From Myxococcales bacterium (lineage in GTDB: Bacteria > Myxococcota_A > UBA9042), in contig SHZD01000018.1 of the NCBI GenBank assembly GCA_009692465.1, forward strand, positions 1 to 45,537: a DNA stretch of 45,537 nt, read 5' to 3'. The translations under genes and the position numbers were made by a program. Under the pieces are notes generated by a model, which saw nothing but the letters and a program-made list of their open reading frames with translations, searched no databases and was not told where the DNA came from. Position 1 is the stretch's first letter; the number at the start of each line of letters is the position of its first letter. Shown here piece after piece: positions 12,997 to 22,900 of the stretch.

Positions 12997-15120
12997 ATGT
13001 CCCTGTTGTTGGCCGCTTTGCAGAAGGAACCGCTGACCGAATGCGGCGGAGTATGGCTACTGCCAGCTCAAGTGGCGGCCGACCATGCGCAGGTGCTGGC
13101 ATTTGCGTTGGCCGCAGCAGAGAAATGTGAAGTAATTTCGGTTCCGTGGCAGGCCTGCGCTCGCGCCCACTGGCCCAAAGCCAATGCTATTTCGGCTGCG
13201 GTTTGGATCGTGAACGACGCCCCGCCACGGCCTCTTTCGCGGGCCACGCTGCAGCGGTTGCGCGGGTTGCCGGCACGGGCACTGGTGTTGCATGGGCCTC
13301 TTTTTGGTCCTGCAGACTTGACCCGCCACCAGGCGGCCACGACGGCCGCCGCTGCGACCTTGATGGGCAATCTGGCGCGCGCGGATCACCCCATCGCCCA
13401 TTTGAGGCCCGCACAGCTGGACCTCGGGCGGTTACAGCGGTATTCGGATACAATTTGCGATCTTAGCGAGTTAGTTGATGAGACCGTCAAGGTCGCGCTG
13501 TGCAGGCCGCCGCCTCTTGCTGACCAGCCAAGCTCAAATTGGCCAGCCGCTGAAGCGCAAGCCATTGCCAGCACAGTGGTTCGTCGGTTTGAGAGCCTGG
13601 CCAACCGGCCGCGCCTCCAAGCAATCCAGTTGTGGCTGAGTAGCCTGACCAAGCCCGTTGATGCCGACGATCGTGTAGTGCGCCAACTGTATCGCGCCGG
13701 CCTGCTCGTCGCTTGCGAGCCCGCGCTTCAATGGGGCGCCTTGGCCAAGTGTATCGGCGATGCCCGAATTCGCCGCTGCGTTCGCGCTCTGCGCCCCGAC
13801 TGGCCATGGATCATGACTGGTCAGTCCGATGGCATCGCGCCGGCCGATGCCCGTTCTGTCGCTGGTTTGTTTGCGTCATGCGCGGTCTTGGCTGGCATGG
13901 TCCCGCGCAGTGAGTTGGGGCTAGAGAGCTTGGGTCTGGTCGCATTGCGCCAAGCCATCGAGCAGTCGCTTGACCGCAACGATCCGACATGGTGGGCGCT
14001 AGCGCCGTGGCTCGATTTGGCGTCGCGTCTGGCGGCGACCGCGCCGGCCCACTGGCAAACGGACGACATCAGCCGTCTTCAAACCGCTGAAAGTGCCAGA
14101 CAAACTCTGGCGCAAGTCGCAGTGACAGCTGCTTCCCGCTTTGCCGTCGCTGCCCTTTTCGATGCTCTACTGTTGCTAGTTTCTGGCCAGCGGCGAGACG
14201 CTCCCGAGATGATCAAGGTGTGGCCGGCCCTGAAGTGGACACTGGAGCGCATGGGGCCGGCGGCTAAGCCTGCGCTGGCTTGGTTGCGCATGGCCGTCAC
14301 TCGTGGGGCGGTTGGCCAGTCTGACAGTGCCGACCATCCATTTTGGTATGCAGAATTGGCGGCTGCGCAGGACGAACTCGGCGCCATTGTCGCCTTTCAG
14401 TTGCCCATCGTGCGCGCCAAAGCGGCGTTGGCTTGGGGGCAGGGCGACGAGGCCAAAGCCATCGAGTTGTGGGCGACCGCTGGTGGCAGGGCCGGCAAAC
14501 AGGGCGACGCGGCTCAAACCGTTGAATCGGGATTAGATCTGGCCATGGCGTTGCTGGCCACCGGCGATTATCCGGCGGCGCTCAGGTTAGCCAAGCCACT
14601 GGCTGCCCGCGTTGTGGACAACCGCGATCCCGAACGTGCCCCATGGGCCGTTGCCACCTGGCTGCTGGCGGCGCTGGCTGTGCCGCCGCAGTCGGCTTCG
14701 GTAGAGCCAATTGGGGCCATCGACCCCAGTGTGGTGTATGACATTTGGCTGCAGCAATCTCATTCGCCACAGCCTCCCGAGCGCGGCGACCGCATGGATC
14801 TAGGCGGCATATTGCGCTGTGCCGCCCTAGTCGCCGCCGGTCGGTTGACTGACGCTCAGCCGCTGTTGATTTTTGTGGCCAAGCAAGCGCGCAAGGCCCG
14901 TCAAAACGCCTTTGCTTCTGCCGCTTACTTCGCATTAGGCTGCTGCAGCCAGTGGTTTGGGGACGAGGACGCAGCGCGTCGCCATTGGCAGTTGGCGCTC
15001 AGCTTGTTGGACGCCCCGGGCGCGCGCGGCGTGGCGTCACGCATGGTTGCTTGGATCGAGTCTCCTGAGGACCATTCAGTCGCAACTCAGGACTTTGCCG
15101 TGGACGGTGCCGCAACGTAG
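12997..15120 (+). CDS. Large cytoplasmic helical-repeat protein of unknown function
   Basis: 707 residues from ATG 12997, preceded by GGAGG with 4-nt spacing (a TTG just upstream is less likely). There is no signal peptide or membrane helix. The composition is Ala, Leu and Trp rich. The C-terminal 250 residues contain TPR-like helical pairs (KAALAWGQGDEAKAIELW, DLAMALLATGDYPAALRLAK, YFALGCCSQWFGDEDAARRH). The N-terminal part is alpha/beta (AAVWIVNDAPPRPL, LPARALVLHGPLFG), but no Walker or catalytic motif stands out. A scaffold or regulatory ATPase-like architecture is possible; I do not assign a family. Confidence 0.75.
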   Translation: MSLLLAALQKEPLTECGGVWLLPAQVAADHAQVLAFALAAAEKCEVISVPWQACARAHWPKANAISAAVWIVNDAPPRPLSRATLQRLRGLPARALVLHGPLFGPADLTRHQAATTAAAATLMGNLARADHPIAHLRPAQLDLGRLQRYSDTICDLSELVDETVKVALCRPPPLADQPSSNWPAAEAQAIASTVVRRFESLANRPRLQAIQLWLSSLTKPVDADDRVVRQLYRAGLLVACEPALQWGALAKCIGDARIRRCVRALRPDWPWIMTGQSDGIAPADARSVAGLFASCAVLAGMVPRSELGLESLGLVALRQAIEQSLDRNDPTWWALAPWLDLASRLAATAPAHWQTDDISRLQTAESARQTLAQVAVTAASRFAVAALFDALLLLVSGQRRDAPEMIKVWPALKWTLERMGPAAKPALAWLRMAVTRGAVGQSDSADHPFWYAELAAAQDELGAIVAFQLPIVRAKAALAWGQGDEAKAIELWATAGGRAGKQGDAAQTVESGLDLAMALLATGDYPAALRLAKPLAARVVDNRDPERAPWAVATWLLAALAVPPQSASVEPIGAIDPSVVYDIWLQQSHSPQPPERGDRMDLGGILRCAALVAAGRLTDAQPLLIFVAKQARKARQNAFASAAYFALGCCSQWFGDEDAARRHWQLALSLLDAPGARGVASRMVAWIESPEDHSVATQDFAVDGAAT

Positions 15121-15138
15121 GCACCCATTGCACAACGT
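15115..15138 (+). repeat. Short repeat at a stop codon, copy 1
   Basis: CGTAGGCACCCATTGCACAA at the stop of the 707-residue gene matches CGTAGGCACCCATTGAACAA at the stop of the mobA/fdhD gene (19826-19845). In both places the TAG stop codon is inside the shared block. The two genes are otherwise unrelated. Confidence 0.7.
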
Positions 15139-15148
15139 CTTGTGTTTA

Positions 15149-15273
15149 GGGCCCGTGCAAAATCAAGTCGATTTTGCACCCCAGCCCACTGCTTGCTTGG
15201 CAGGTCGCTAACTCGCGGCTTGGCAAGCCGCCTCGATGCTCCGTTCCAATCGCGGATCGACCGAGTTATTTTT
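15149..15273 (+). repeat. Dispersed repeat family C, copy C5
   Basis: A perfect 10-bp hairpin: GTGCAAAATC (15155-15164), loop AAGTC, GATTTTGCAC (15170-15179), beginning 34 nt after the stop of the 707-residue gene. The core is TGCTTGCTTGGCAGGTCGCT, and a T6 run (15268-15273) ends the similarity to C4. It could act as a terminator between the convergent genes. The remaining 15274-15380 holds nothing I recognise. Confidence 0.78.
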
Positions 15274-15380
15274 TCACGAGCCCTTACAAGCAGAAACGCC
15301 CCAAATTCAGCAAATTGTGTTGGTTGCTAAGCGACAACAAGCAAGCGTGCCGCCCCACAGCTGGCAACTCTACAACTCGC

Positions 15381-16826
15381 TCAAAATGTTGCCGAAAGGC
15401 TCCACGAGAGCATCTCGTAGCTGGTCTCAAATTTGCCAGCGTTGGCGGGCAGGGCAGTAAAGCCACTACATCCGGTCGGGCAGGGCGCAAGTGGGCGCTG
15501 CTGTTGGACTTGACCCCACTGTTCCTCCACAACTCGCGTTTCCTGTTCAACGTGGGCAAAACTCAAGTTGGCGCTTACCGGCCCGTACTTGTAGCGCGCA
15601 CCGATCCCGGCCCCAATGCGGTCAAAACTTGGGAAGTCCAAATGGGAATAGTCGAGCGGCGTCGCACCCTGCTCGTAGTAAGTCCCCAAGGACACGCCGA
15701 AATCGGGCGAATACCAGTAAGTGGTGCCCAACCGCACTGACAGCGTGTCTTGCCATTTCTTGGCAATTTTGACGTTGGGTGCATCTTGAGCCGCAAACAG
15801 GTTGATCTTGCCGGAATTAATGACGTTGTACTCGTTCAGCACGCTCCAACCCTCCCACACCAAGTCGACTTCAGCGTCCATACTCTCCGCGCCGTCGGGT
15901 TTGAGCATGCGATAGCGCAGGCCTAGGCTGGCGGTTGGCGCCAGCTTCATAGCCAGCTTTGCCTTTGAATTGGTCACCGAGAGCTGCTGCTGGCTGAAAT
16001 TAGCGCCGGCTCCTGGCTTGTCGTTGACGAGTATGAGGTCACCTTCGGCCTCAAATTCCACTGGCATTACGCGACCTGACAGCGCAATGTCCAGCGTTTC
16101 GGTCAGGCGATACCAACCGCCGACAATGGCCGAAAACGCGGTCATGTCCTTGAGTCGAATGGTCGCCACGGCATCGTTCCCCGCGTAGTACGGGTTTTGC
16201 GGCCCACCTGTCGACGCATCAACGACCAGCGACATATCAGTCTTGGGCATCATCGCCCACTGCAGCGTCGCCCCGATCCCAAATTGGTCCTTTTTTCCGT
16301 AAGCCGCCGCCGCACTTGCGTAGGCAAGCAGTGCGTCGAGCTTGGTCAGCATGTATTTTTGGCCGCCTTGACTATCGAATTCCTTGTGACCCGCCGCCGA
16401 TGGTCCATAACCTGCCAGCGCGAATGTCCAGTCGGCCATCCCAAAATCAGTAGAGGCTGCCGCAAACACACCCAAGGGAAACAATGGCGTTTTATTCGAC
16501 GATGGCTTGAGCGCGTCCGCTTCATTGGTGCCAGGCACAGGATCTTGGACAACCTTTGACTTGGCGCGGGTGAAAGTCTCATTAGCCATGATCACTTGAT
16601 GCGACCACTGCACATGATTGCCTTTTTGCTGGGCTAGCCGACCCGGGTTGTGGGCAACGGCAGTGCTATCGTCCACCGACGCCGTCAACGCCATGCCGCG
16701 GCCGATCCCTTGCGCGCTATTGCCGGGCAGCTCAAAGCCCGCGCCCCAAGCCGGCGCACTGATCCCAAGTGACATCAGCAGGCTGGCGAGCACAGCATTT
16801 TCGACTGGATGGGCGGTGCGGGTCAT
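15381..16826 (-). CDS. FadL/OmpP1/TodX-family outer membrane transporter
   Basis: 481 residues from ATG 16826, with AGGAG 7 nt upstream. A signal peptide (about residues 1-28, AVLASLLMSLGISAPAWG) precedes the family-typical N-terminal hatch, AGFELPGNSAQGIGRGMALT followed by DDSTAVAHNPGRLAQQKG. The rest has alternating beta-strand character, and the chain ends in Phe (WSLSATF), as expected for an outer membrane barrel. FadL proteins import long-chain fatty acids and other hydrophobic compounds. The longer frame to 16943 is rejected: it reads through the 18-bp tandem repeat and gives a repetitive N-terminus. Confidence 0.88.
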   Translation of the reverse strand: MTRTAHPVENAVLASLLMSLGISAPAWGAGFELPGNSAQGIGRGMALTASVDDSTAVAHNPGRLAQQKGNHVQWSHQVIMANETFTRAKSKVVQDPVPGTNEADALKPSSNKTPLFPLGVFAAASTDFGMADWTFALAGYGPSAAGHKEFDSQGGQKYMLTKLDALLAYASAAAAYGKKDQFGIGATLQWAMMPKTDMSLVVDASTGGPQNPYYAGNDAVATIRLKDMTAFSAIVGGWYRLTETLDIALSGRVMPVEFEAEGDLILVNDKPGAGANFSQQQLSVTNSKAKLAMKLAPTASLGLRYRMLKPDGAESMDAEVDLVWEGWSVLNEYNVINSGKINLFAAQDAPNVKIAKKWQDTLSVRLGTTYWYSPDFGVSLGTYYEQGATPLDYSHLDFPSFDRIGAGIGARYKYGPVSANLSFAHVEQETRVVEEQWGQVQQQRPLAPCPTGCSGFTALPANAGKFETSYEMLSWSLSATF

Positions 16827-16890
16827 TGGCGGGCTCCTGTCGGTGTGGCTGGGCTGAAAACAAGCAGGCAGCTGGGGTCGGTCGGCAACT

Positions 16891-16962
16891 GCGGCCAAGC
16901 GGGCCACTGCGGCCAAGCGGGCCACTGCGGCCAAGCGGGCCACTGCGGCCTAGCGGGCCACT
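16891..16962 (+). repeat. 18-bp tandem repeat, 4 units
   Basis: Four units of GCGGCCAAGCGGGCCACT (the fourth has one change, CCT for CCA) upstream of the FadL-like gene on the minus strand, 65 nt before its start codon. It lies in the promoter or leader region. Confidence 0.9.
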
Positions 16963-17034
16963 GCGCAACCGCGGGTGAAGATCGCTATTCGGGGTCACCG
17001 GCTTGTCCCTGATTTTGCACCCTGCCTTTGAAAA

Positions 17035-17133
17035 GGCGGGCTATCATGGCCCCGTTCGCCTGCGCGGATGGGAGCGCCACCAAGCCCATCTAGGCGCCGC
17101 CCGCGAAGGCGGTCGGCGAAATGATAGCCCGCC
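17035..17133 (+). ncRNA. Candidate structured RNA or cruciform element, about 99 nt
   Basis: A perfect 13-bp closing stem: GGCGGGCTATCAT (17035-17047) with ATGATAGCCCGCC (17121-17133). Nested inside are a 6-bp stem TTCGCC (17055-17060) with GGCGAA (17115-17120), a hairpin GATGGG (17067-17072) with CCCATC (17085-17090), and a hairpin CCGCC (17097-17101) with GGCGG (17108-17112), loop CGCGAA. The layout is a multibranched fold between two divergent genes, about 144 nt before the lipoprotein start. I do not recognise a known RNA family. It may be a leader RNA of the downstream gene, a free RNA, or a palindromic mobile repeat; the strand is uncertain because the arms are symmetrical. Confidence 0.5.
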
Positions 17134-17276
17134 AATTTAGTGGCCGGACCGGAGGTTGCGATGCGGCCCCGAATTTGGAACCGCGCCCCGCAACCGCGCT
17201 GACCATAGACGCCGAAGCCAAAACGCGCAAGACTCGCAGCGTGCGGCCGTGAATGCGGCCAAAAAGCGAGGCAATA

Positions 17277-18257
17277 ATGGCAGTGCAGGGCAAGACAGTG
17301 GAAGGCGGGACCGCGCTGGGCACCCTATTTCTCGCGATGGCCGTGGCCTGTACGGTCCTCAGCATGGGCTGCCAGACGCCGACGGCTGACCTACGCGCGA
17401 CGTACGGCCCCAACAAGCTGCCTGTCGCCGACACTGGGAGCACCATTGATTCTGCTCAGGAATTGCCTACCGACGGCACGGTGACTGGGGTGCCCTGCGA
17501 CTGTTTGGCCAAAGGCCAGTGGTTTCGCTTTAATACGCTCAAAATCAAATCGCTCGACGGCGGCCCGCATTTGGTCGTCGGCACCTTGAACCCGATTTGG
17601 CAAGCCGATATCGACAACATGGAGCTGAATTTCTTCCTTGAAGTTCAAGATGTTAGCGAGACAGAAGTCAGGTTGAGCATTATCAACGCCGCGCGTTTGG
17701 ACAAGGCCAAAAATATCTGTACCTTGGCCAACACCGAAAGTATCGTGGTCATGGAACGCGTCGGCTGTAAGTTGAAGAACAAGCTCAAAACCGGCCTGAA
17801 CGTCTACGCTGGCACTCAAGCTAATCCGAAAAACTGCACAACAGGGCTGGCGATTCCGCATTCGATCCCGGTGCGCAATGCTTTCTTTGAAGCAACGGTG
17901 GCGCAGGACTGCAAGGCAGTGACTGAAGGCCTGCTAGTCGAAGGTGCCATCGCCAGAACGGCGCTCGATGGCACCTGCACTTGCCTGACCTTGGGCGGCA
18001 AAATGGCCGAAGAGTGCGGGGTGCCGTCGGACAAGTTTGTCGGTTATCCAAGCGAGAAAAACGAACCTGGCAAGCCGCCGGCATTTTGCACCGAGTGTTG
18101 CAAGGGCTGTAATGACAACTACTCGAATCTCAACGAGTTGCTCGATTCGTTTGGCGCGCTCAAGTATGGCTGCAAGGACGAAGCCGGAGGCCCCGCCGTC
18201 TGCCTGTCAGCAACGTTTACCGCGCTCACGACGACGGCGCCGACTCCATGCAAATAG
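17277..18257 (+). CDS. Cysteine-rich lipoprotein of unknown function
   Basis: 326 residues from ATG 17277 (GAGG 5 nt upstream). The signal peptide LFLAMAVACTVLSMGC ends in a lipobox (LSMGC), so the mature protein is lipidated. The mature part contains many cysteines in pairs (VPCDCLAKG, GTCTCLTLGG, FCTECCKGC), suggesting disulfides or metal binding in the periplasm or on the cell surface. No catalytic motif is visible. I do not recognise a family. Confidence 0.75.
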   Translation: MAVQGKTVEGGTALGTLFLAMAVACTVLSMGCQTPTADLRATYGPNKLPVADTGSTIDSAQELPTDGTVTGVPCDCLAKGQWFRFNTLKIKSLDGGPHLVVGTLNPIWQADIDNMELNFFLEVQDVSETEVRLSIINAARLDKAKNICTLANTESIVVMERVGCKLKNKLKTGLNVYAGTQANPKNCTTGLAIPHSIPVRNAFFEATVAQDCKAVTEGLLVEGAIARTALDGTCTCLTLGGKMAEECGVPSDKFVGYPSEKNEPGKPPAFCTECCKGCNDNYSNLNELLDSFGALKYGCKDEAGGPAVCLSATFTALTTTAPTPCK

Positions 18258-18378
18258 CCTAAAGCGATTAGCTTGGTCATTTCAGAGTGTTGTGCGCGTG
18301 GATTCGCTGATGAGCGCCACTAAATTTTCTAGATGTATATCAAGTTGATAGTTAGCAATCGCGTCGTCGGCTGCATCC

Positions 18379-19830
18379 ATGGCTGAGGTGATTGCTATTG
18401 TTTTGGCCGGCGGTCGTTCGCAGCGGTTTGGCGCCGATAAAGCGCGGGCCCTGTGGCGCGGCAAGCCTCTGCTGCTGCACGCGGTTGAAGGGCTGGCCGC
18501 CGTAGCCGATCGAGTGGTTGTTATTGCCGATCGCGCCGATAAATACTTAGATTTACTGCCAAAATCTATTGATACTATCGTGGATGCCGCGCCGAATCAG
18601 GGACCGCTCGAGGGGCTGCGGGCCGCGCTGGGCTACTTGCCGCAGGGCGGGGTCGCGCTGGTGGCGCCCTGTGATGTGGTCGGTGTCGATCCCCAATGGT
18701 TGACCCAACTTGTGCACAACCTTACCGGTCAGCCGGCGGCGGCCGGGACGCTCGCGGCGGCTTTTCGGCATGCCAATTCCAGCGGCAAAGGTGCGGGCTG
18801 GGAGCCGCTGCACGGCGCTTACCGCCAAGAATTGCTAGCATTTTGGCAGCACTCGCTGCCAGCGACGCTGCGTGCGCCTCACCAGTTGCTGACCGCGCTG
18901 GCTGATCGGGCGCTGGCGGTGGGGTTGCCAAGGCAATGGCACGCCCGCGTTCACCGCATCGACACTCCTGCTGATTTGGACGCGATAGCATGGCTGGCAA
19001 CTGAACGTGTTCAGTTTATTGAGATTATCCAACGGGACTCGGCAGACACTCACGCCCGCCACGATGCCGTAGCCATCGAGCAACCTCTAGAAATCCGGCT
19101 ACAATATGGGCAGATCGGCGGACGCCAGCGCTCGACTTTTGCGGTGACCCTGCGGACGCCAGGCCACGACGCCGACTTGATTGCCGGCCTCCTTGTTGCC
19201 GAAGGCATCCTGAGCGAGCGCGGCGATGTGCTGCGGATTGGAGCCTGCGATACTGAAGACCACGAAAGTGCAGTGTGGAGCGTCGATTTGGCGCCACAGG
19301 TGGTGGTGCCCGAGTACCTGCTGGGTCGCCGGCTGGCAGCGACAGCGGCGTGCGGTCTGTGCGGAAAGGGGTCGTTGGACGCGTTATTTCCGCAACGGCC
19401 ACGCCCGCTATCGCCGCAACAAGGCACGCTGTCGTGGGCGCAGCTGTGCGAGTTGCCACTGCGGATGCGCGCTGCCCAAACTACGTTTGACGAAACCGGT
19501 GGTTTGCACGCGGCGGCGATTTTCAACCAGGCCGGCGATTTGCTGTGTTTGCGCGAGGATATTGGCCGCCACAACGCGGTGGACAAAGCGATTGGTCATC
19601 TATGGCAGCAGGGTCGGCTGCACGAAGCGAACGTGCTGATGCTCTCTGGTCGAGCAGGTTTTGAGCTGGTGCAGAAGGCCGCGATGGCGCAAATTGCCGT
19701 GGTGGCTGCCATTGGTGCCCCCAGCTCGCTGGCGGTCGATTTGGCGCAAGAAGCAGGAATCACGTTAGTGGGTTTTTTGCGCGGTCAGCGGGGCAACGTC
19801 TATGCCCACGGCAGGCGATTTGTAGCGTAG
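18379..19830 (+). CDS. mobA/fdhD: MobA-FdhD fusion protein
   Basis: 483 residues. Residues 1 to about 205 are a MobA-type molybdenum cofactor guanylyltransferase, with the nucleotide-binding LAGGRSQRFGADKA, GPLEGLRAAL and PCDVVGVDP. Residues from about 215 are FdhD, the sulfurtransferase that passes sulfur from a cysteine desulfurase to the molybdenum centre of formate dehydrogenase: CGLC at 325-328, LREDIGRHNAVDK, LSGRAGFELVQKAAMAQ, APSSLAVDLA and GFLRGQRGNVYAHG. Both halves are complete at the motif level, so one chain may perform GMP addition and sulfuration of the cofactor. Many genomes keep the two genes adjacent; the fusion is less usual. No formate dehydrogenase gene is in the window. 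The stop codon lies in a short repeat shared with 15115-15138. Confidence 0.9.
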   Translation: MAEVIAIVLAGGRSQRFGADKARALWRGKPLLLHAVEGLAAVADRVVVIADRADKYLDLLPKSIDTIVDAAPNQGPLEGLRAALGYLPQGGVALVAPCDVVGVDPQWLTQLVHNLTGQPAAAGTLAAAFRHANSSGKGAGWEPLHGAYRQELLAFWQHSLPATLRAPHQLLTALADRALAVGLPRQWHARVHRIDTPADLDAIAWLATERVQFIEIIQRDSADTHARHDAVAIEQPLEIRLQYGQIGGRQRSTFAVTLRTPGHDADLIAGLLVAEGILSERGDVLRIGACDTEDHESAVWSVDLAPQVVVPEYLLGRRLAATAACGLCGKGSLDALFPQRPRPLSPQQGTLSWAQLCELPLRMRAAQTTFDETGGLHAAAIFNQAGDLLCLREDIGRHNAVDKAIGHLWQQGRLHEANVLMLSGRAGFELVQKAAMAQIAVVAAIGAPSSLAVDLAQEAGITLVGFLRGQRGNVYAHGRRFVA

Positions 19831-19848
19831 GCACCCATTGAACAACAC
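19825..19848 (+). repeat. Short repeat at a stop codon, copy 2
   Basis: Matches 15115-15138 over CGTAGGCACCCATTG(A/C)ACAA. A second partial copy of ATTGAACAACA follows within 15 nt. Confidence 0.65.
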
Positions 19849-19923
19849 ATTGAACAACATCTGATTTGTGAACGAGTTTTGTCCAAGAATCGGCGTTTTT
19901 CGTCGCGCAAGTGGGGCCAGACC

Positions 19924-22900
19924 ATGCTGACCGATAATTTCAGGTTCAATCGTCGAAAAATTGCCAAATTTGCTACAATTGCATTGTGTTGTGCGGTGTA
20001 TTGGTTGTCTCTGGTCAGCCGGACCGTACAAGCGACTCAGGACGACGGCGCTCAGCCGTTGGAGTTCACCGAAATCCGCCGCACCATCCAAGGCATCCGC
20101 GCCGACGTCTGGCTCGATGTCCCGCAGCGCTCGTTTGGTCGTCACGGCCTGCCTGAGTCACTGGTGCAGGCTCTGCATAGTCACTATTTGCAAGCGGTGG
20201 GCGCCTCAGTGCTGGCGACCGGCGCGGTTGGTCAGGTGTTGGCTTTGCCGCCTGAGGTTCGTCAGGTCGTGCTGTTGGCCAAAAGTTCAAAGCAATTCAA
20301 CGGGGTGCCGGCACGAGCCGGACAGTTTGCAGCTCTTCCGCAGTGGATGGAGCCCATCGCGCCGCCGCCGACCAAACCCAATGAGCTGCTGCCGCCAGCT
20401 GGCCCAGGGCGTGGAACGGTGTCCGGGCAGAGTGGTCCCGATGTCGCGATCGGTGGTTTGTCTGGTAAAACCGTGTACTTGAGCCCTGGTCATGGCTTCA
20501 CTTGGACCCAAAATCTGAACGCGTGGGCGACGCAACGCGGCAATACCCACAACTTGGTAGAGGATTTACTCAATGCCGAGGCGGCTTTGCATTACTTAGT
20601 GCCGATGCTGCGCAACGCGGGGGCGCAAGTGGTGACGCTGCGCGAACGGGATATGCAGAGCCAAATGGTAGTCGTCGACGACGGTAGCGCTGGCTATAGC
20701 GAGACTGGTGGGCCGTTTCAGAAGGGTGCTAGCCCAGGCTACGCCTACAAATCGCTAGTCGAAGGGGCCGAGAACCACTTCGCGATGGGCGGTTACCGCG
20801 CGGTGGCAACGGTCAAAGGGGCTGCGACCGCGTCGGCGCAGTTTGTGCCCGATATGCCCGAAGCGGGCGCGTATGCCGTGTACCTGACGTGGGTGGCTGG
20901 GGCCAACCGCGCACCCGATGCGCACTTCGAAGTCCGCCATACGGGCGGTGTGACTCATCTGCGCGTCGACCAAATGCGCCACGGCGGCACCTGGTTTTGG
21001 TTGGGGCAGTTTGTGTTTGCCAAAGGTCAAAATCCGGCGACTGGCTCGATTGTGCTGCATAATGATACAGAATCAGGCCTTGTGGACCGCTTCGTCATTG
21101 CCGACGCCGTACGGTTGGGTGGCGGCATGGGCAGTGTCGTTCGCGGAACCGGCAAACCGCCCAACAAAGGCCCCACTTCGGGTCGACCACGTTGGGAAGA
21201 GAGTTGCAGGACTTACGCCCAGTTCTCAGGCGCACCGGCCACGGTCTACGACGCATCGAGCGATGATCCCAGCGATGATGTCAGTTGCCGCAGCCGCATG
21301 TCGGCGTGGGAACACGAAAGCGGCGAGGACGCCATCTACCTGTCGTGGCACACCAACGCCCCTTCGCCCGCCCGCGGCACCAGCACCTACGTGTACGGCC
21401 CCAACTCGCCGGACGGCACCTACCAGTTCACCGGCAGCAAAGGCTCCGACGCCTTCGGCAAGCTGATACAGACGATTATGGTCAAAGATATCAAGGCATT
21501 GTGGGACGCAGCTTGGAAAGACCGCGGCGTCTACACCGCGTGGTTTGGCGAAATTAACCCCAATCATAATAACGAGATGCCAGCCGCGCTGGTTGAGGCG
21601 GCGTTTCACTCCACGCTCGAAGACGCCGACCAACTGCGCCAGCCGCGGTTTCGTCACCTGCTGGCTAGGTCGCTGTACAAGGCAATTGCTCAGTATTTTG
21701 CTGACCGTGACAAGCTGCCGCTGGTGTGGCTGCCCGAATCGCCCGAAGGTCTAGAGCTGGTACACACCGATGGCGGCGCGGCGACCTTGGCATGGACTGC
21801 AGGCGCCGCCGGTGGTGCCTATGGTCACGCCGCGACTGGCTATCTCGTTCAAAAATCCAATGATGGCCTTGGGTTTGATGGTGGAACGCCAGCTGCCGCC
21901 TCCCCTGTGCAAGTCGGGTTGCCAGTTGGAGCGACCCCAGTCTACTACCGGGTAATTGCACTGAATTCAGGTGGTCATTCGCTTCCATCGGCGGTCGTCG
22001 GCGCCGTTGCCGGTTGTGCTGGGGCCAAACGGGCGTTGGTGGTGCAAGGTTTCACTCGGCTGGATGCCGCTCAGGCCCCGCTAGACGACCTTAGTGCGTT
22101 TAATCTCGCCAAAGTACAGCGCCTGAGGCAGTGGCGAGTGAACACGTTTGCCTACGCAGCCCAGCATGTGCCGGCTCTTGCGGCTGCCGGTCTGGGGGTA
22201 GACATGGTCGCCCGTGAAGCTGTGGATGCCGCGACGCTGGGCAATCACGCGTTAGTGTATTGGGCTGCGGGCGAAAACTCGACGGTCGATGGGGTCTTGG
22301 CGCCTCCTCACCAAAAGCTGCTGACAGAATGGCTGCAAGGTGCGGCGAGTCGGGTGCTGTGGTTACACGGCTCCGAGGTCGGCTGGGCGCTTGATTTCAA
22401 AGCTGGCGCTGCCGGTGCCGATTGGATGCAAACGTGGTTCGGTGCGCGGTTTAGTGCGGACGACGCTGAAACGTACGGGTTGCTTGGCGTCGGGGCATTG
22501 GCTGGAACCTTTAGCTTTGATGACGGCACTCACCATGGCTATGATGTTGATGGCGCAGATGTATTGCAGCTTGAAGGCGCAAAAGCTCTGCTCAACTACG
22601 CAGACAAGGGTGGCGCTGCTGCGTCGCTGTTCACGCTGCCCAATGGCGCCCGCACGTTGCTCTGTGGCGTGCCGCTCGAGGCAGTTTGGCCCGATGCCGG
22701 TCGGGTCAACCTAGTGACTGCACTAGTGAAAGCGTCGTTAGGGGCGCAGGATTGTGCGGAGCCGCCGGTCAACGCGGACGCCGGTGTGGCCGATAGCTCC
22801 CAAGCCGATGCCGGTCAAGCCACGACTGACGCTGGCGATGACACGGCGAAAGCGCTTGATACAGTTAGTGATCAGGCGAATTTAGATGCAGGTGCTGTTG

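Noticed and set aside
16827-16943. N-terminal extension of the FadL-like gene
   Set aside because: It encodes a run of ARLAAV repeats from the 18-bp array, while ATG 16826 has AGGAG and a proper signal peptide.
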